Translations under genes and position numbers: made by a program
Origin: Oleispirillum sp963678075
GTDB taxonomy: Bacteria; Pseudomonadota; Alphaproteobacteria; Rhodospirillales; Rhodospirillaceae
Assembly (NCBI GenBank): GCA_963678075.2
Contig: CAXXPK010000001.1
Coordinates: 122,182-186,181 of the forward strand
Direction of reading: 5' to 3'
Length of the DNA: 64,000 bases
The notes under the pieces: generated by a model
The model's database searches: none
The model's input: only the letters and a program-made list of their open reading frames with translations
Told to the model about the DNA's origin: nothing
Shown here: piece by piece, positions 53,451-63,092 of the stretch
Position numbering within the stretch: the stretch's first letter is position 1
Layout of the letters: each line of letters opens with the position of its first letter

Positions 53451-56366
53451 GGTCGGCGTGATCTTCGACCGCAACGGCTGGCTGAATGGCGAGACCATCT
53501 CGGTCGAGCAGTGCATCCGGCATCTGGAATCCGCCGGTCTGGTGCCTCTGCCAATTTTTTGCGATTGGGAGGTAGGGGCTGCCCTGGGGGCGCCGGCCCA
53601 TCCGATCCGTCGTTTGTTCGAGGCGTGTGCGCCGCGTCTGGCCGCGATCTGGAACGCCGCGATCGTCCATGGCAAGGAAGAAAATCGCGAGGGCGGGCCG
53701 TTTGCCGCCCATGACGTGCCGGTGTTTCAGCTTTTGCGCAACTGGTCGGCCTCGGCGGCGGACTGGCGGGCCAGCGACGAAGGCCTGAGCCCGATCAACC
53801 TGGCCTTCGGGTTGACCAGACCCGAACTGATGGGGTGCATCGACCCCACCGTCGTCGCTTGTTCCGCGCCGACCCAGGACGAAAATGGGGAACGGACGGT
53901 CGAGGGACTGGACGATCAGGTGGCGCGGCTGACCGGTCGTACCCAGGCGTGGATTCGGTTGCGGCGGAAGCCCAACGCGGCGAAGCGCGTTGCCATCATG
54001 CTGCACAATCCCCTCTGCAAGGGGCTGGAGGCGACGATCGGCAACGCCGCGTCGCTGGCCGGTCTGGACAGCGCGGTGGCGTTGATGAAGCGCTTGCAGG
54101 CGGACGGCTATTCCGTGGTCGGCATCCCGGACGACGGAAAGGCGCTTCTGGATCTGTTCCTGGAACGTAAGGCGATCTCGGAATTACGCTGGACCAATGT
54201 CGAGGAAATCGTCGCCAAGGGTGGCGTTCTGGCGGAAATCGGCGAGGCCGAGTATCGCGCAGACTTCGATCGCCTGCCGCAGGATATCCGCGACGCGGTG
54301 GATGCCGCCTGGGAACCTTTTCCGGCGAAGTCGATGGTGCACAATCCGGACTCCGACCATCCGACCCTGGTGATTTCCGGCCTGCGTTTCGGTAATGTCC
54401 TGGTGATGACCGAGCCGAAGCGCGGGTGCTGGGGACCGAAGTGCGACGGCGAGGTTTGCCGCATCCTGCACGAGCCCAACATCGCACCGCCGCACCACTG
54501 GCTGGCGACCTATTGGTATCTGCAAAAGCAGATCGATGCCCTGGTGACGATGGGGGCCGATGGGCCGCTGGAATATCTGCCGGGCAAGCGGGCCGGGTTG
54601 TCGGAACGCTGCTTCCCCAACATTTCGTTGGGGGATCTGCCGGTGATCTATCCCTATGCGATGAACAATACCGGCGAAGGCATGATCGCCAAGCGGCGGG
54701 GCCGCGCGGTCCTGGTCGATCATTTAAGCGCGCCGGTGGCGAAGGCGGGCGATCTGGGCCGCCGTTGGGACGATCTGGAAGAACTGCATCGCCAGTATCT
54801 GCACGTGGCGAAACCGGGCCAGGCTTTGCGCGCCGAACTGGCGGCGATGCGGCGGCGTACCCTGACGGTGGGACAGCACACCCTGGGGCTGGCGCCGGAC
54901 GAGGCGACGGCGGACCTTTACCTTGCCGAGGTCCGAGGGGCAGAAAACCGCGATATCGATGTGACGCGGTTCAAGGACGGGTTGGCTCGTTGCGACCGGG
55001 AAGCGGGCGCGGTGTTGCCCACCGGCCGGAACTTCTATGGCATCGATCTGTCGTTGTTGCCGACCCAGGCGGCCTTCGCGGTCGGCGCGCGGATGGGGGA
55101 AAAGCTGCTGAACGCCTATCTGGCGGATGAGGGCGATTTCCCGAAGACGATCGGCATTACCCTGTGGTCCAGCGATGTCTTCCAGTCCGATGGCGAACTG
55201 GCGGGTCAGATTCTGTGGCTGATGGGGTGCGTGCCGAAATACGACGGTGGCGGCAAGGTCAAGGGCGTGGTGGTGACGCCGCTGGACGAGATGACCCTGA
55301 CCCTGGCCGACGGTTCGAGCCGGCGGCGTCCCCGTATCGACGTGGTGGTGCAGATGAGCAGAATCGTCCGCGACACCCTGCCTGGTATTTACGCCCTGTT
55401 CGACACGCGGTGGCGGCGGTCCGCGACCTGGACGAGCCGGAGGACAGGAACTTCGTCCGTGCCCATGTGCGGGCACGGATGGCGAAATTGAAGGCGACGT
55501 TGAAGGATGTCGCCGACGACGGGTTGAAGCGTTTGGCCAGCTATCGCTGCTTTTCCGCGAGCAACGGGTCCTACGGCGCCGGGGTGGGGCTGGCGTTGGA
55601 TGCCTCGGCGTGGGAGGACGATGCCGACCTTGCGGAAATCCTGGTCAACTGGACCGGCCACGCCTATGGCGCCGACGGCAAGGCGGCGACCCTGCCCGCC
55701 GCGACCATGCTGTCCGAATACGCCGGTCTGGTGAAGCGGATGGATGTCTCCTACCAGCGGGCGGCCTCTGCCGAGGGCGATCTGCTGGCCTACGGCTGCC
55801 ATGTCGGCACCCAGGGCGGGTCGGCGGCGGTGAAGCGCGGCCTGGGCGGTGGCTCCATGCGTCTGTATTGGGGCGATACCCAGACCGCAGTGGAGGGCGA
55901 GGTTCGCTCGGTGAAGGAAGAGCTTTCGCTCAGCCTTGCCACCAGCCTGTTGAACACCGATTGGTTCGCGGAGACCAAGACGCAGGGCTATGCCGGGGCC
56001 AACGCGGTCAGCGGCCGCACCAACCACCTGTTCGCATGGTCGGCGACCACCCGTCAGGTGGACAAGGGGTAGTTCGATGCGGCGCACGACATGTACGTGC
56101 GCAAGGCCGACAACCGCGACTGACTGAAACAGACCAACGTCTATGCGCTGGAGGAACTGACCCGTCGCCTGTTGGAGGCGCATGCCCGTGGCCTGTGGGC
56201 GGCGGACGCGGAACATCTGGCGGAATTGCAGGCGACGGTTCTCGACCTCGAAGGCGAGATCGAGGATCGCATGGGTGGTATCAAGGGCGAGTTTCAGGGC
56301 GCTTCGGTGGACATCAAGACGCGTGCGACGGTGAAAGAGTGGGCTTATGAATTTCGTGCGAAGTGA
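53450..56366 (+). pseudogene. cobN: Cobaltochelatase CobN-like large subunit, 5' truncated, frameshifted, two stops
   Basis: CobN/BchH-type ATP-dependent metal chelatase. The remaining about 970 codons start within GVIFDRNGWLNGETIS; conserved parts include LRFGNVLVMTEPKRGC, IAPPHHWLATYWYL, YPYAMNNTGEGMIAKRRG, FYGIDLSLLPTQAAF and TLWSSDVFQSDGE. Lesions: about 200 residues lost at the N-terminus, a frameshift near 55405 (after LPGIYALFD), TAG at 56070-56072 and TGA at 56121-56123 (both fit TGG, since FDAAHDMYV and LKQTNVYALEEL continue). CobN-like proteins occur both in B12 synthesis and in TonB-linked metal or heme uptake loci; here chlID, chlI and a binding protein follow. Confidence 0.82.
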
Positions 56367-56370
56367 GACG

Positions 56371-58194
56371 ATGGACGGGGCCGCGATGCGTCGGGTCTAT
56401 CCCTTTTCGGCGATTCTGGCGCAGGAGGAGATGAAGCTCGCCCTGCTGCTAAACGCGGTCAACCCGGCGATTGGCGGGGTGGTGGTGCGCGGTCAGAAAG
56501 GCACGGCGAAATCCACGGCGGCGCGCGGCCTGCGCGATCTGTTGCCGTCGTTGGACGATGGGCGGCGCCCGGCCTTTGTTGATTTCCCCTTGGGGGCGAC
56601 CGAGGACATGGTGATTGGCTCGATCGATTTCGAGGCAGCGGTGCGGGATGGGGTGCTGCGCTTCCAGCCCGGCCTGCTGGCGCGCGCGCATCTTGGCGTG
56701 CTTTACATCGACGAGGTCAATCTGCTGGACGACCATCTGGTGGACAGCATCCTGGATGCGGCGGAATCCGGCGAGAACGTCGTCGAGCGCGAAGGGCAGA
56801 GCCTGCGCCACGCCAGCCGGTTCATCCTGATCGGCACCATGAACCCGGAAGAGGGGGAACTGCGGCCGCAGCTTCTGGACCGTTTCGGGTTGGCGGTGTT
56901 GATCGAGGGTGAAACCGATCCCGCGCTGCGGGTCGATCTGTTGAAACGGCGCGAGGCGTTCGACGCGGTTCCCGAAGTCTTTCTGGGGAACTACCGCGAT
57001 GCCGAGGCCGATCTGGCGCGGCGCATCACCGTCGCGCGGGAGCGCCTGGCCGAGGTGATGATCCCCGAGCATCTGGTTGCCTTTATCGCCGAGATTTGCC
57101 AGCGCAACCACGTTGCCGGGCATCGCGCCGATATCGTCATGGAGCGCGCGGCGCGGGCCTTCGCCGCCTGGGATGGGCGTTCCGACGTGACCGCCGACGA
57201 TATTCTGAAGGTGGCGCCGATGGTGCTGTTGCATCGCATGCGCGCCGGGACGCCGGATCTTCCGCCGCCGCCGCCGCCGGAGGGCGACGCACCCGAGGAC
57301 TCCGGCCCCGATGACGAATCCGATCAGGCCCCGCCGCCGCCGCCGGACCCCGGCGATGCCGACCGCGAGGATGGCGGCGATGTGCCGGACGAGGTGCAAG
57401 AGGTCGGGGCCTCCTATTCGGTGCGGCGACTGGAACGCCAAAGCGTCGATCAGACCCTGCGCACCGGTTCGGGGCGGCGTTCGCGCTCGGCCAGCAAGCA
57501 AGGGCGCTACGTCAAAAGCACGTCGCGGCGGGACCGCAACGATCTGGCGCTGGATGCCACCATTCGCGCCGCCGCGCCCTATCAGATCTCCCGGCGCGAG
57601 GCGGCGATGCAGGACCTGGCGGTCCACATCGCGGACAGCGATATCCGCGAAAAGGTTCGCGAACGGCGGGTCGGCAACTTCCTGCTGTTCGTGGTCGATG
57701 GCTCCGGTTCGATGGGGGCGCGGCGCCGCATGGTGGAAACCAAGGTGGCGATGGTGCTGTTCCGTGGCCGCGAGGCCGAGGTGGTGCTGCCGCTCACCAA
57801 TTCGGTGGATCGCGCCGCGAAGATGTTGGCCGACCTGCCGATCGGCGGGCGGACGCCACTGTCCTCCGGTCTGGCCGAGGCGGCGGGGGTTCTGCGCCGG
57901 GTTCTCGGCAAGGAACCGACGATCATGCCGCTGGTGATCGTGATGACCGACGGGCGGGCCAACGCCGGGCTTGGCGATGCGCCGCCACACGAGGAAGCCT
58001 TGCGTGCCGCGGCGGGGTTGCGGGATCGTTATCCCTCCGCGCAGTTCGTCGTCGTCGATACCGAGCCTAAGGGCGTGATTCGCCTGGGGCTGGCGGAAAA
58101 ACTCTCCGTGGCCCTGGGGGCCGCTTATTTCAAGACCGAGGATCTTCGTGCCGAGGATCTGGTCTCCATCGCAAAGGAGCATCAAGCGTGGTGA
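56371..58194 (+). CDS. Fused ChlI-ChlD type chelatase subunit (AAA+ and VWA)
   Basis: A 607-residue motor/adaptor protein for a CobN/BchH-class chelatase. N-terminal AAA+ module: Walker A RGQKGTAKSTAARG, Walker B VLYIDEVNLLDDHL, sensor region ILIGTMNPEEGELRPQLLDR. A Pro/Asp-rich linker (LPPPPPPEGDAPED) leads to a VWA domain with the MIDAS motif FVVDGSGSMGARRRM and VIVMTDGRAN. ATG 56371 is chosen; ATG 56347 is possible and would overlap cobN. The gene is intact although cobN and chlI on either side are broken. Confidence 0.88.
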   Translation: MDGAAMRRVYPFSAILAQEEMKLALLLNAVNPAIGGVVVRGQKGTAKSTAARGLRDLLPSLDDGRRPAFVDFPLGATEDMVIGSIDFEAAVRDGVLRFQPGLLARAHLGVLYIDEVNLLDDHLVDSILDAAESGENVVEREGQSLRHASRFILIGTMNPEEGELRPQLLDRFGLAVLIEGETDPALRVDLLKRREAFDAVPEVFLGNYRDAEADLARRITVARERLAEVMIPEHLVAFIAEICQRNHVAGHRADIVMERAARAFAAWDGRSDVTADDILKVAPMVLLHRMRAGTPDLPPPPPPEGDAPEDSGPDDESDQAPPPPPDPGDADREDGGDVPDEVQEVGASYSVRRLERQSVDQTLRTGSGRRSRSASKQGRYVKSTSRRDRNDLALDATIRAAAPYQISRREAAMQDLAVHIADSDIREKVRERRVGNFLLFVVDGSGSMGARRRMVETKVAMVLFRGREAEVVLPLTNSVDRAAKMLADLPIGGRTPLSSGLAEAAGVLRRVLGKEPTIMPLVIVMTDGRANAGLGDAPPHEEALRAAAGLRDRYPSAQFVVVDTEPKGVIRLGLAEKLSVALGAAYFKTEDLRAEDLVSIAKEHQAW

Positions 58195-58886
58195 ACACCG
58201 ATATGTCCACTCCGACCGTCTATCCCTTCGTTGCCATCGTCGGGCAGGAAAAGCTGAAGAAAAGCCTGATCCTCAACGTCATCAATCCCGCCCTGTCCGG
58301 GGTTCTGATTCGTGGCGAGAAGGGAACCGCGAAATCCACGGCGGTGCGCGCCCTGGCCGACCTTCTGCCCGAGATCGACGTGGTCGGGGCCGACCCCTTC
58401 CAAAGCGATCCCGCCGATCCCAAGACCATGGCCCCCGATGTTAGCGCCCGTTTCGAGGCGGGCGAAACCCTGCCGGTGCGCCGCCGTAAGGTGCGGGTGG
58501 TGGAATTGCTGATCTCGGCCACCGAGGATCGGGTGGTCGGCACCCTGGATCTGGAGACCGCGCTGAAGGAAGGTCGTAAGAAGATCGAACCCGGCCTTCT
58601 GGCTTCCGCCAAGCTGAAGGATGCGGTGGCGGTGGCGATCAAGCGGTGTCCGCAGGTGCAGGCGTCGGACGCGATTCTGTTCAGCATCGCCGAACGCTCC
58701 TTGCAATTGGGCGTCGATGGGCATCGCAGCGACATCGTCACATTGAAGGCGGCGAAGGCCTTGGCGGCTTGGGGTGGACGGGACAAGGTGACTCCCGCCG
58801 ATGTCGCCGAGGCTGCGGTCCTGGCCCTGGCTCACCGCATGCGGCGGCGTCCGTTCGAGGACATTCTGGGGCCGCGGGCGGCCTGA
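58188..58886 (+). pseudogene. BchI/ChlI-type chelatase ATPase lacking its central region
   Basis: Second AAA+ subunit. The N-terminal half is normal (VYPFVAIVGQEKLKK, Walker A RGEKGTAKSTAVRA, VELLISATEDRVVGTLDLE, EPGLLA). The sequence then jumps to SAKLKDAVAVAIKRC and LQLGVDGHRSDIVTLKAAKAL, the C-terminal helical domain, ending AHRMRRRPFED. The Walker B/sensor part (a YIDEVNLL to GTMNPEEGELRPQLLDRFGL equivalent) is absent, about 100 residues in frame. It cannot hydrolyse ATP as it stands. GTG 58188 has AAGGAG eight bases upstream and overlaps the chlID stop. One frame throughout. Confidence 0.75.
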
Positions 58887-58897
58887 GGAGCAAGGGG

Positions 58898-59480
58898 GTG
58901 CGGGCCATTGCCGTTCTGACCGGGTGGCTTTTGGTGGCGGCAGCAGTTCCCGCCGCCGCCAGTCCCCGCGTGATGTCGGTGGATATGTGCACCGATCAGT
59001 TGGTGGTCAGTCTGGCCGCGCCGGAGCAGATCGCCTCGTTGACCCGAACCGCGTTTCGTCCCTCGGTTTCGGTTATGGCCGAGCGTGCGGTCGCGACCGG
59101 CGTTGCGGTCAACCGTCGCACGGCGGAAGAGGCGGTGCTTCAGAAGCCGGATTTGGTGTATTACCGGGGCGTGGTCGGAGAAGAACCGCCGGACCCTGGC
59201 GCAGTTCGGTCAGTCCGTCGTCTTTTTTCCGGTGGTGAAATCGGTGGACGAGGCGATCGGCCAGGTGCTGCGGGCGGGCAAGCTGTTGGAGCGGGAAGAA
59301 ACGGCGAAACGCGTTGCCGCTTCCATCGTCGCGGCGCGGGATCGGGCGCGGTGCGCCGCCGCCGCGGGCGTTGTTGTATCTTCCCGGAGGCTACAGTTTC
59401 GGTGGAAAGACCCTGGTTTCGGATCTGTTGCGGGCCGCCGGGATCCGCAACATGATGGAGGACGCCGGGCGGAACGGGTA
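58898..59480 (+). pseudogene. BtuF/FecB-type periplasmic binding protein, multiply frameshifted and truncated
   Basis: Starts with GTG 58898 after GAGGAG: a signal peptide (IAVLTGWLLVAAAVPAAAS) followed by RVMSVDMCTDQLVVSLA, the BtuF/FecB-type start. After LVYYRG (near 59168) the frame changes to WSEKNRRTLAQFGQSVVFF and VKSVDEAIGQVLRAGKLL, and again near 59355 to ALLYLPGGYSFGGKTLVSDL, LLRAAGIRNMMEDAGRNG before TAG at 59479-59481. The expected last 60 residues are missing. This would be the soluble partner of an importer such as the ABC genes at 25.4-27.6 kb. Confidence 0.72.
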
Positions 59481-59586
59481 GCCTCCGCGCCCCTTCCGTG
59501 AATTTCGCGCGGTTATGGCCTCCGTGGGTTCTCAGGGGGGCGCGCATGAATTAGACTTGCCGCTCGCAGCAAGGACCGGAGGCATC

Positions 59587-60108
59587 ATGATGATCATGGC
59601 GGTGGTCAACACCAAGGGCGGCAGCGGCAAGACCACGCTGGCCACGCATCTGGCGGCGCATTTCGCGCGGCGCGGATTGAAAACCGGGCTGGCCGATCTG
59701 GACCCGCAGCAGTCCGCCAATGGCTGGTTGACGCGCCGCCCCTATACCCTGCCGGCGATTGCGGCGGTTGATCTGGAAAATGACAACAAGCCGCCGAAGG
59801 GGTTGGATCGGCTGGTGGCGGATGCGCCGGCGGCGCTGAAACGCAAGGCGGTGGCCGATGTGGTGGAGACCGCCGACGTTCTGGTGATCCCGGTGCTGCC
59901 TTCGATCTTCGACGAGGATGGAACGATCCGTTTCCTCAAGCATCTGGATACGTTGAAGGCGGTCAGGAAGGGCAAGCGCGACACCCAGACCTATGCCAAC
60001 CTAGCGGTCGAGGGCGGCAGCCTGTTCGACGTGCCGTCTGCTCGCCCGGACGATTATCGTGCCGAGTGGCGGACGTTGTTGGACTATCTTGACAACTGCA
60101 TGCCGTAA
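59587..60108 (+). CDS. ParA-family ATPase, probably with an internal deletion
   Basis: A 173-residue ParA/MinD-like ATPase. It has VVNTKGGSGKTTLATHLAAH (deviant Walker A), LADLDPQQSANGWL and VADAPAALKRKAVADVV. After TLKAVRKGK the sequence passes to RDTQTYANLAVEGGSLFD; relatives have about 35 more residues (a V-x-N-R strand and a helix) between these points, so an in-frame deletion is suspected. Start ATG 59587 follows GGAGG. Chromosomally isolated from a ParB gene; orphan ParA-like proteins can position other cargo. A strong terminator follows. Confidence 0.72.
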   Translation: MMIMAVVNTKGGSGKTTLATHLAAHFARRGLKTGLADLDPQQSANGWLTRRPYTLPAIAAVDLENDNKPPKGLDRLVADAPAALKRKAVADVVETADVLVIPVLPSIFDEDGTIRFLKHLDTLKAVRKGKRDTQTYANLAVEGGSLFDVPSARPDDYRAEWRTLLDYLDNCMP

Positions 60109-60113
60109 AGGCG

Positions 60114-60174
60114 GAACGCCGCGCAAGCGAAAGGGCCGCCCACGACGGGCGGCCCTTTCGCTTGCGCGGCGTTC
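60114..60174. terminator. Very long bidirectional hairpin between parA and atpF
   Basis: AACGCCGCGCAAGCGAAAGG continues to GGCCGCC, loop CACGAC, with the exact complement after it: a perfect stem of about 27 bp between two convergent genes. Confidence 0.88.
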
Positions 60175-60729
60175 TTAGTGGAACTTCTGCGGCAGTTCCG
60201 TGATGGCGCGGTCGATCAAGGCGTTGGCTTGGGCTGCGGACAGTTTGTCTTCCATCACCTTGGTGGCGGCGGTCACGGCCACGTCGATGGCGGCGTTACG
60301 GACCTCGTGCTTGGCCTGTTCCTCGGCGGCGGCGATTCGCTCCATCGCCTGACGTTCGGCGGTGGCGATCCGTTCCTCCAGGTCCTTGGCGGTCTGTACC
60401 TTCAGCTTTTTGGTCTCGTTTCGGGCGCGGCTCAGGATATCCTGGGATTCCTGCAGGGCATCGCGTTGCTTGCGCTGGTATTCGGCCAGCAGGGCCTGGG
60501 CTTCCTCGCGGACGCGGCGGGCGCTTTCCAAACGGTCGCGAATGGCCAAGCCACGACCATCCAAGGCCGCGCAAATCTTGGCGTAGCCGAACTTAAGAAT
60601 GATCAGGACGACGGCAAAGAACCCCATGGCTGCCCAGAAGTGGGCATCCATGTAGAAGGAAACGTCGCCGTGGGTCGGGCCCCCGTGCTCGGAGGCGTGG
60701 GCGGCGGAGATTATCAGATTGCCGATCAT
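60175..60729 (-). CDS. atpF: ATP synthase F0 subunit b
   Basis: The 184-residue stator subunit has one N-terminal membrane helix (FWAAMGFFAVVLIILKFGYA) and a long charged coiled coil (AQALLAEYQRKQRDALQ, RIATAERQAMERIAAAEEQA). It overlaps the b' gene by 4 bases (ATGA), the usual paired b'/b arrangement of alphaproteobacteria. Convergent with parA, separated by a strong hairpin. The frame is intact. Confidence 0.94.
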   Translation of the reverse strand: MIGNLIISAAHASEHGGPTHGDVSFYMDAHFWAAMGFFAVVLIILKFGYAKICAALDGRGLAIRDRLESARRVREEAQALLAEYQRKQRDALQESQDILSRARNETKKLKVQTAKDLEERIATAERQAMERIAAAEEQAKHEVRNAAIDVAVTAATKVMEDKLSAAQANALIDRAITELPQKFH

Positions 60730-61220
60730 ACTCCGCGCTCCTTGGCAACGGCATCGACGAGCGGAACAAGAGCCTCGGCATCGGTCTTAAGCCAGGCGAT
60801 GCGTTCGACGATCGCGGATGCGACCTCGGCGGCGATGCCGGAGACCTGGGCCATGGCAGCGATCCGGGCGACGTGGATGCGTTCCTCGCTTTCGGCTATT
60901 TTCACCGAGAGGATATCTTCCATCTCGCGGTGACGCTTTTCCGCTGCGGCGGCGTTGGCTTCCATCACCCGGGCGATTTCGGCATTGGCGGAGGCTCGGG
61001 CCTCGGCCAGGGCCTTCTCGTAGGTGGCAATGGCGGCTTCGGTCTCGGTCTTCAGACGTTCGGCCATGTCGAGGTCGTCGGAAATCCGCTTCTGCCGTTC
61101 CTCTAGGATGTCGCCGATGCGCGGCAACGCGACTTTCGACAGCAATACGTAGAGGGTGACGAAACAGACCGCTAGCCAAAACAACTGCGAGGCGAACGTC
61201 GATGCGTCAAAATGTGGCAT
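60726..61220 (-). CDS. atpF': ATP synthase F0 subunit b' (AtpG)
   Basis: A 164-residue b' subunit: FASQLFWLAVCFVTLYVLLS membrane helix and VALPRIGDILEERQKRIS typical of b', then a coiled coil rich in Ala/Glu. Pairs with b as a heterodimer in photosynthetic and related alphaproteobacteria. The start MPHFDASTFASQ is at 61220. It is separated from atpE by 156 bases containing a strong hairpin, so expression may step down at that point. The frame is intact. Confidence 0.94.
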   Translation of the reverse strand: MPHFDASTFASQLFWLAVCFVTLYVLLSKVALPRIGDILEERQKRISDDLDMAERLKTETEAAIATYEKALAEARASANAEIARVMEANAAAAEKRHREMEDILSVKIAESEERIHVARIAAMAQVSGIAAEVASAIVERIAWLKTDAEALVPLVDAVAKERGV

Positions 61221-61318
61221 GGGCTGGTGTGCTCCCGGGCCAGAAACCAGAAACGGCAGGCGATGCGGAAATCGGCGAGAACCAGTCCGTCAGCCGCACT
61301 GCAGGATGCGATCGCCAA

Positions 61319-61371
61319 GCACCCACCCTCTCCCGCCGGGGTTTCCAACCCCGGCGGGAGAGGGTGGGTGC
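61319..61371 (-). terminator. Strong hairpin between atpE and atpF'
   Basis: ACCCACCCTCTCCCGCCGGG, loop TTTCCAA, then the exact complement. It lies 6 bases after the atpE stop inside the operon and lacks a T-run on the coding strand, so an mRNA stabiliser protecting atpE transcripts is as plausible as a terminator. Confidence 0.7.
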
Positions 61372-61376
61372 AAGGT

Positions 61377-61601
61377 TTAGGCGAACAGCGTGATCAGCGC
61401 CAAGACCAGAGCGAACAGGCCGATCGCTTCGGTCACCGCAAAGCCGACCCAGCCGTAGAGTTCAACGCTGTCCTTGCAGGCCGGGTTGCGGCCAACGGTG
61501 TTGATCAGCGTCACCCAGATGTAGCCCACCGAGAAGGCCGCCGCCGCCAGACCGATGTTGGCCATGCCGGCGCCGATGAATTTTGCAGCTTGCGCGTCCA
61601 T
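61377..61601 (-). CDS. atpE: ATP synthase F0 subunit c with altered glycine motif
   Basis: The 74-residue ring subunit has two helices. Helix 2 holds the ion-binding Glu in GFAVTEAIGLFALVLAL, and the loop has GRNPA. In helix 1 the GxGxGxG packing motif of relatives (GSGIGVG type) reads AAAFSVG in IGLAAAAFSVGYIW, so three of the glycines are Ala, Ala and Ser. The start MDAQAAKFIGAG at 61601 is the usual N-terminus. Part of atpI-atpB-atpE. The frame is intact and the gene is probably functional. Confidence 0.93.
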   Translation of the reverse strand: MDAQAAKFIGAGMANIGLAAAAFSVGYIWVTLINTVGRNPACKDSVELYGWVGFAVTEAIGLFALVLALITLFA

Positions 61602-61686
61602 AAATCCTGTTCCTTTTCCAATCAACAAGAAAACCCAACCTCAAACTCCCGCTGCCGCTTCGCGTTGCGGGGCGTTCAAGGCAACC

Positions 61687-62409
61687 TCAGTGCAGATGCA
61701 GGGCATCGTGCAGATAGATGCAACTCAACACCGTGAAGATGTAGGCTTGCAGACAGGCGATCCCGAGTTCCAGAATGGTCACGCCGACGACGCCGACAAA
61801 CGGAATGAACCCCAGAATTCCCATGCCCGCGACGAAGCCAGCCACCACCTTCAGCATGATGTGACCGACCGTCATGTTGGCAGCCAGACGAACCGACAGG
61901 CTGAACGGACGGGCGCAGTAGGAAAACAGCTCGATCGGCACGATCACCGGCGCCGCCGCGATCGGCGCGCCATGCGGAAAGAACATGTGCAGATAGCCGA
62001 GTCCGTGCCGCGCGAAGCCGATGATGGTGACGCCGATGAACACGGTGACCGCCAGTCCGGCGGTGACGATGATGTGGCTGGTGTAGGTGAAGCTGTAGGG
62101 GGTCAGGCCCAGTACGTTGCCGCAGATCACGAACATGAACAGCGTGAAGATGAACGGGAAATATTTCCGCCCCTCGTTTCCGGCGTTGTTGCGCAACGTA
62201 TTGGCGACGAATTCATAAACCATTTCGGCGAGGGATTGAAGCCGTCCCGGAATCAGGGCGCGCTTGCTCATCGCTGCGGTCAGGAACACCGTCGATACGA
62301 TCACGGCGAAGACCATGTACAGGGACGAGTTGGTGAAGGATATATCCACGCCCCCAACGTGAATCGGAACGATCGGCTCGAGCTTGAATTGTTCGATTGG
62401 ATTCGCCAT
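61687..62409 (-). CDS. atpB: ATP synthase F0 subunit a
   Basis: The 240-residue proton-channel subunit has five to six hydrophobic helices. The essential Arg lies in SLSVRLAANMTVGHIML. The N-terminal LEPIVPIHVGGVDISFTNSSLYM is typical of alphaproteobacteria. It is followed 86 bases later by atpE and preceded by atpI with 69 bases. The frame is intact. Confidence 0.95.
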   Translation of the reverse strand: MANPIEQFKLEPIVPIHVGGVDISFTNSSLYMVFAVIVSTVFLTAAMSKRALIPGRLQSLAEMVYEFVANTLRNNAGNEGRKYFPFIFTLFMFVICGNVLGLTPYSFTYTSHIIVTAGLAVTVFIGVTIIGFARHGLGYLHMFFPHGAPIAAAPVIVPIELFSYCARPFSLSVRLAANMTVGHIMLKVVAGFVAGMGILGFIPFVGVVGVTILELGIACLQAYIFTVLSCIYLHDALHLH

Positions 62410-62478
62410 CGGATCGTCTTTCCTTCGTTAACCCGTCGCGGACGACCGTACCCACGATCATCTCCGCGCGCCACCCCG

Positions 62479-62877
62479 TCACGCCCCATTTGCCTTGGGC
62501 GGATCGTCGTCGGAAGGCTTGCCCGGTTTCCCGGACTTCATTCGTGCGGCGCGCCCCAGGCCCACCGTTTCGTCATAACCCTTGACCACGCGATAAATGG
62601 TCAAGACGCCCGCGGCGAAACCGAACCCCAGGCAGATCGCCATCCCCCAGGGGGCGGTGTTCAGCCAAGCATCGATTCCGTATCCGATGACCGCCCCCAC
62701 GAGGGTGCTGACCACCAGTTCCACCACGATCCGAAAGCCCAACCCCATGCGGTCGTAGGTCACCGCGCGCGTTGGCTCGGCCCGTGGATCCAAGCCGGCT
62801 TCGGTGCGCGCCGCGCGAACGCGGGCATCCAGATCTTCCAGTTTCCGGGAGAAGTCGTTATCGACTGGTGCCGCCAT
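62479..62877 (-). CDS. atpI: AtpI family F0F1 assembly protein
   Basis: A 132-residue protein with a charged N-terminus (RKLEDLDARVRAARTEAG) and two membrane helices (VVELVVSTLVGAVIGYGID and MAICLGFGFAAGVLTIYRV) forming the AtpI hairpin that helps c-ring assembly and magnesium supply. First gene of the F0 operon. The frame is intact. Confidence 0.88.
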   Translation of the reverse strand: MAAPVDNDFSRKLEDLDARVRAARTEAGLDPRAEPTRAVTYDRMGLGFRIVVELVVSTLVGAVIGYGIDAWLNTAPWGMAICLGFGFAAGVLTIYRVVKGYDETVGLGRAARMKSGKPGKPSDDDPPKANGA

Positions 62878-63092
62878 GCGTTTCCGCCCCTTCGCCCGGC
62901 CAACGGCGCTGCGGGAAGCGACACCGTTGCCGACACCAAACCGGGCGGTCGTGTTCGCGAAACCGCGTCATCCCCCAAAACCGGCGGTACTCCGCCACGA
63001 AAGCGCACGAACCATAGTGTTTGCACCCTGTACTGTCAAGGTGGAAAACCGCCGAACCGGTCCTCGACGTGTCGCGGTAAAAGTCAATGAAA

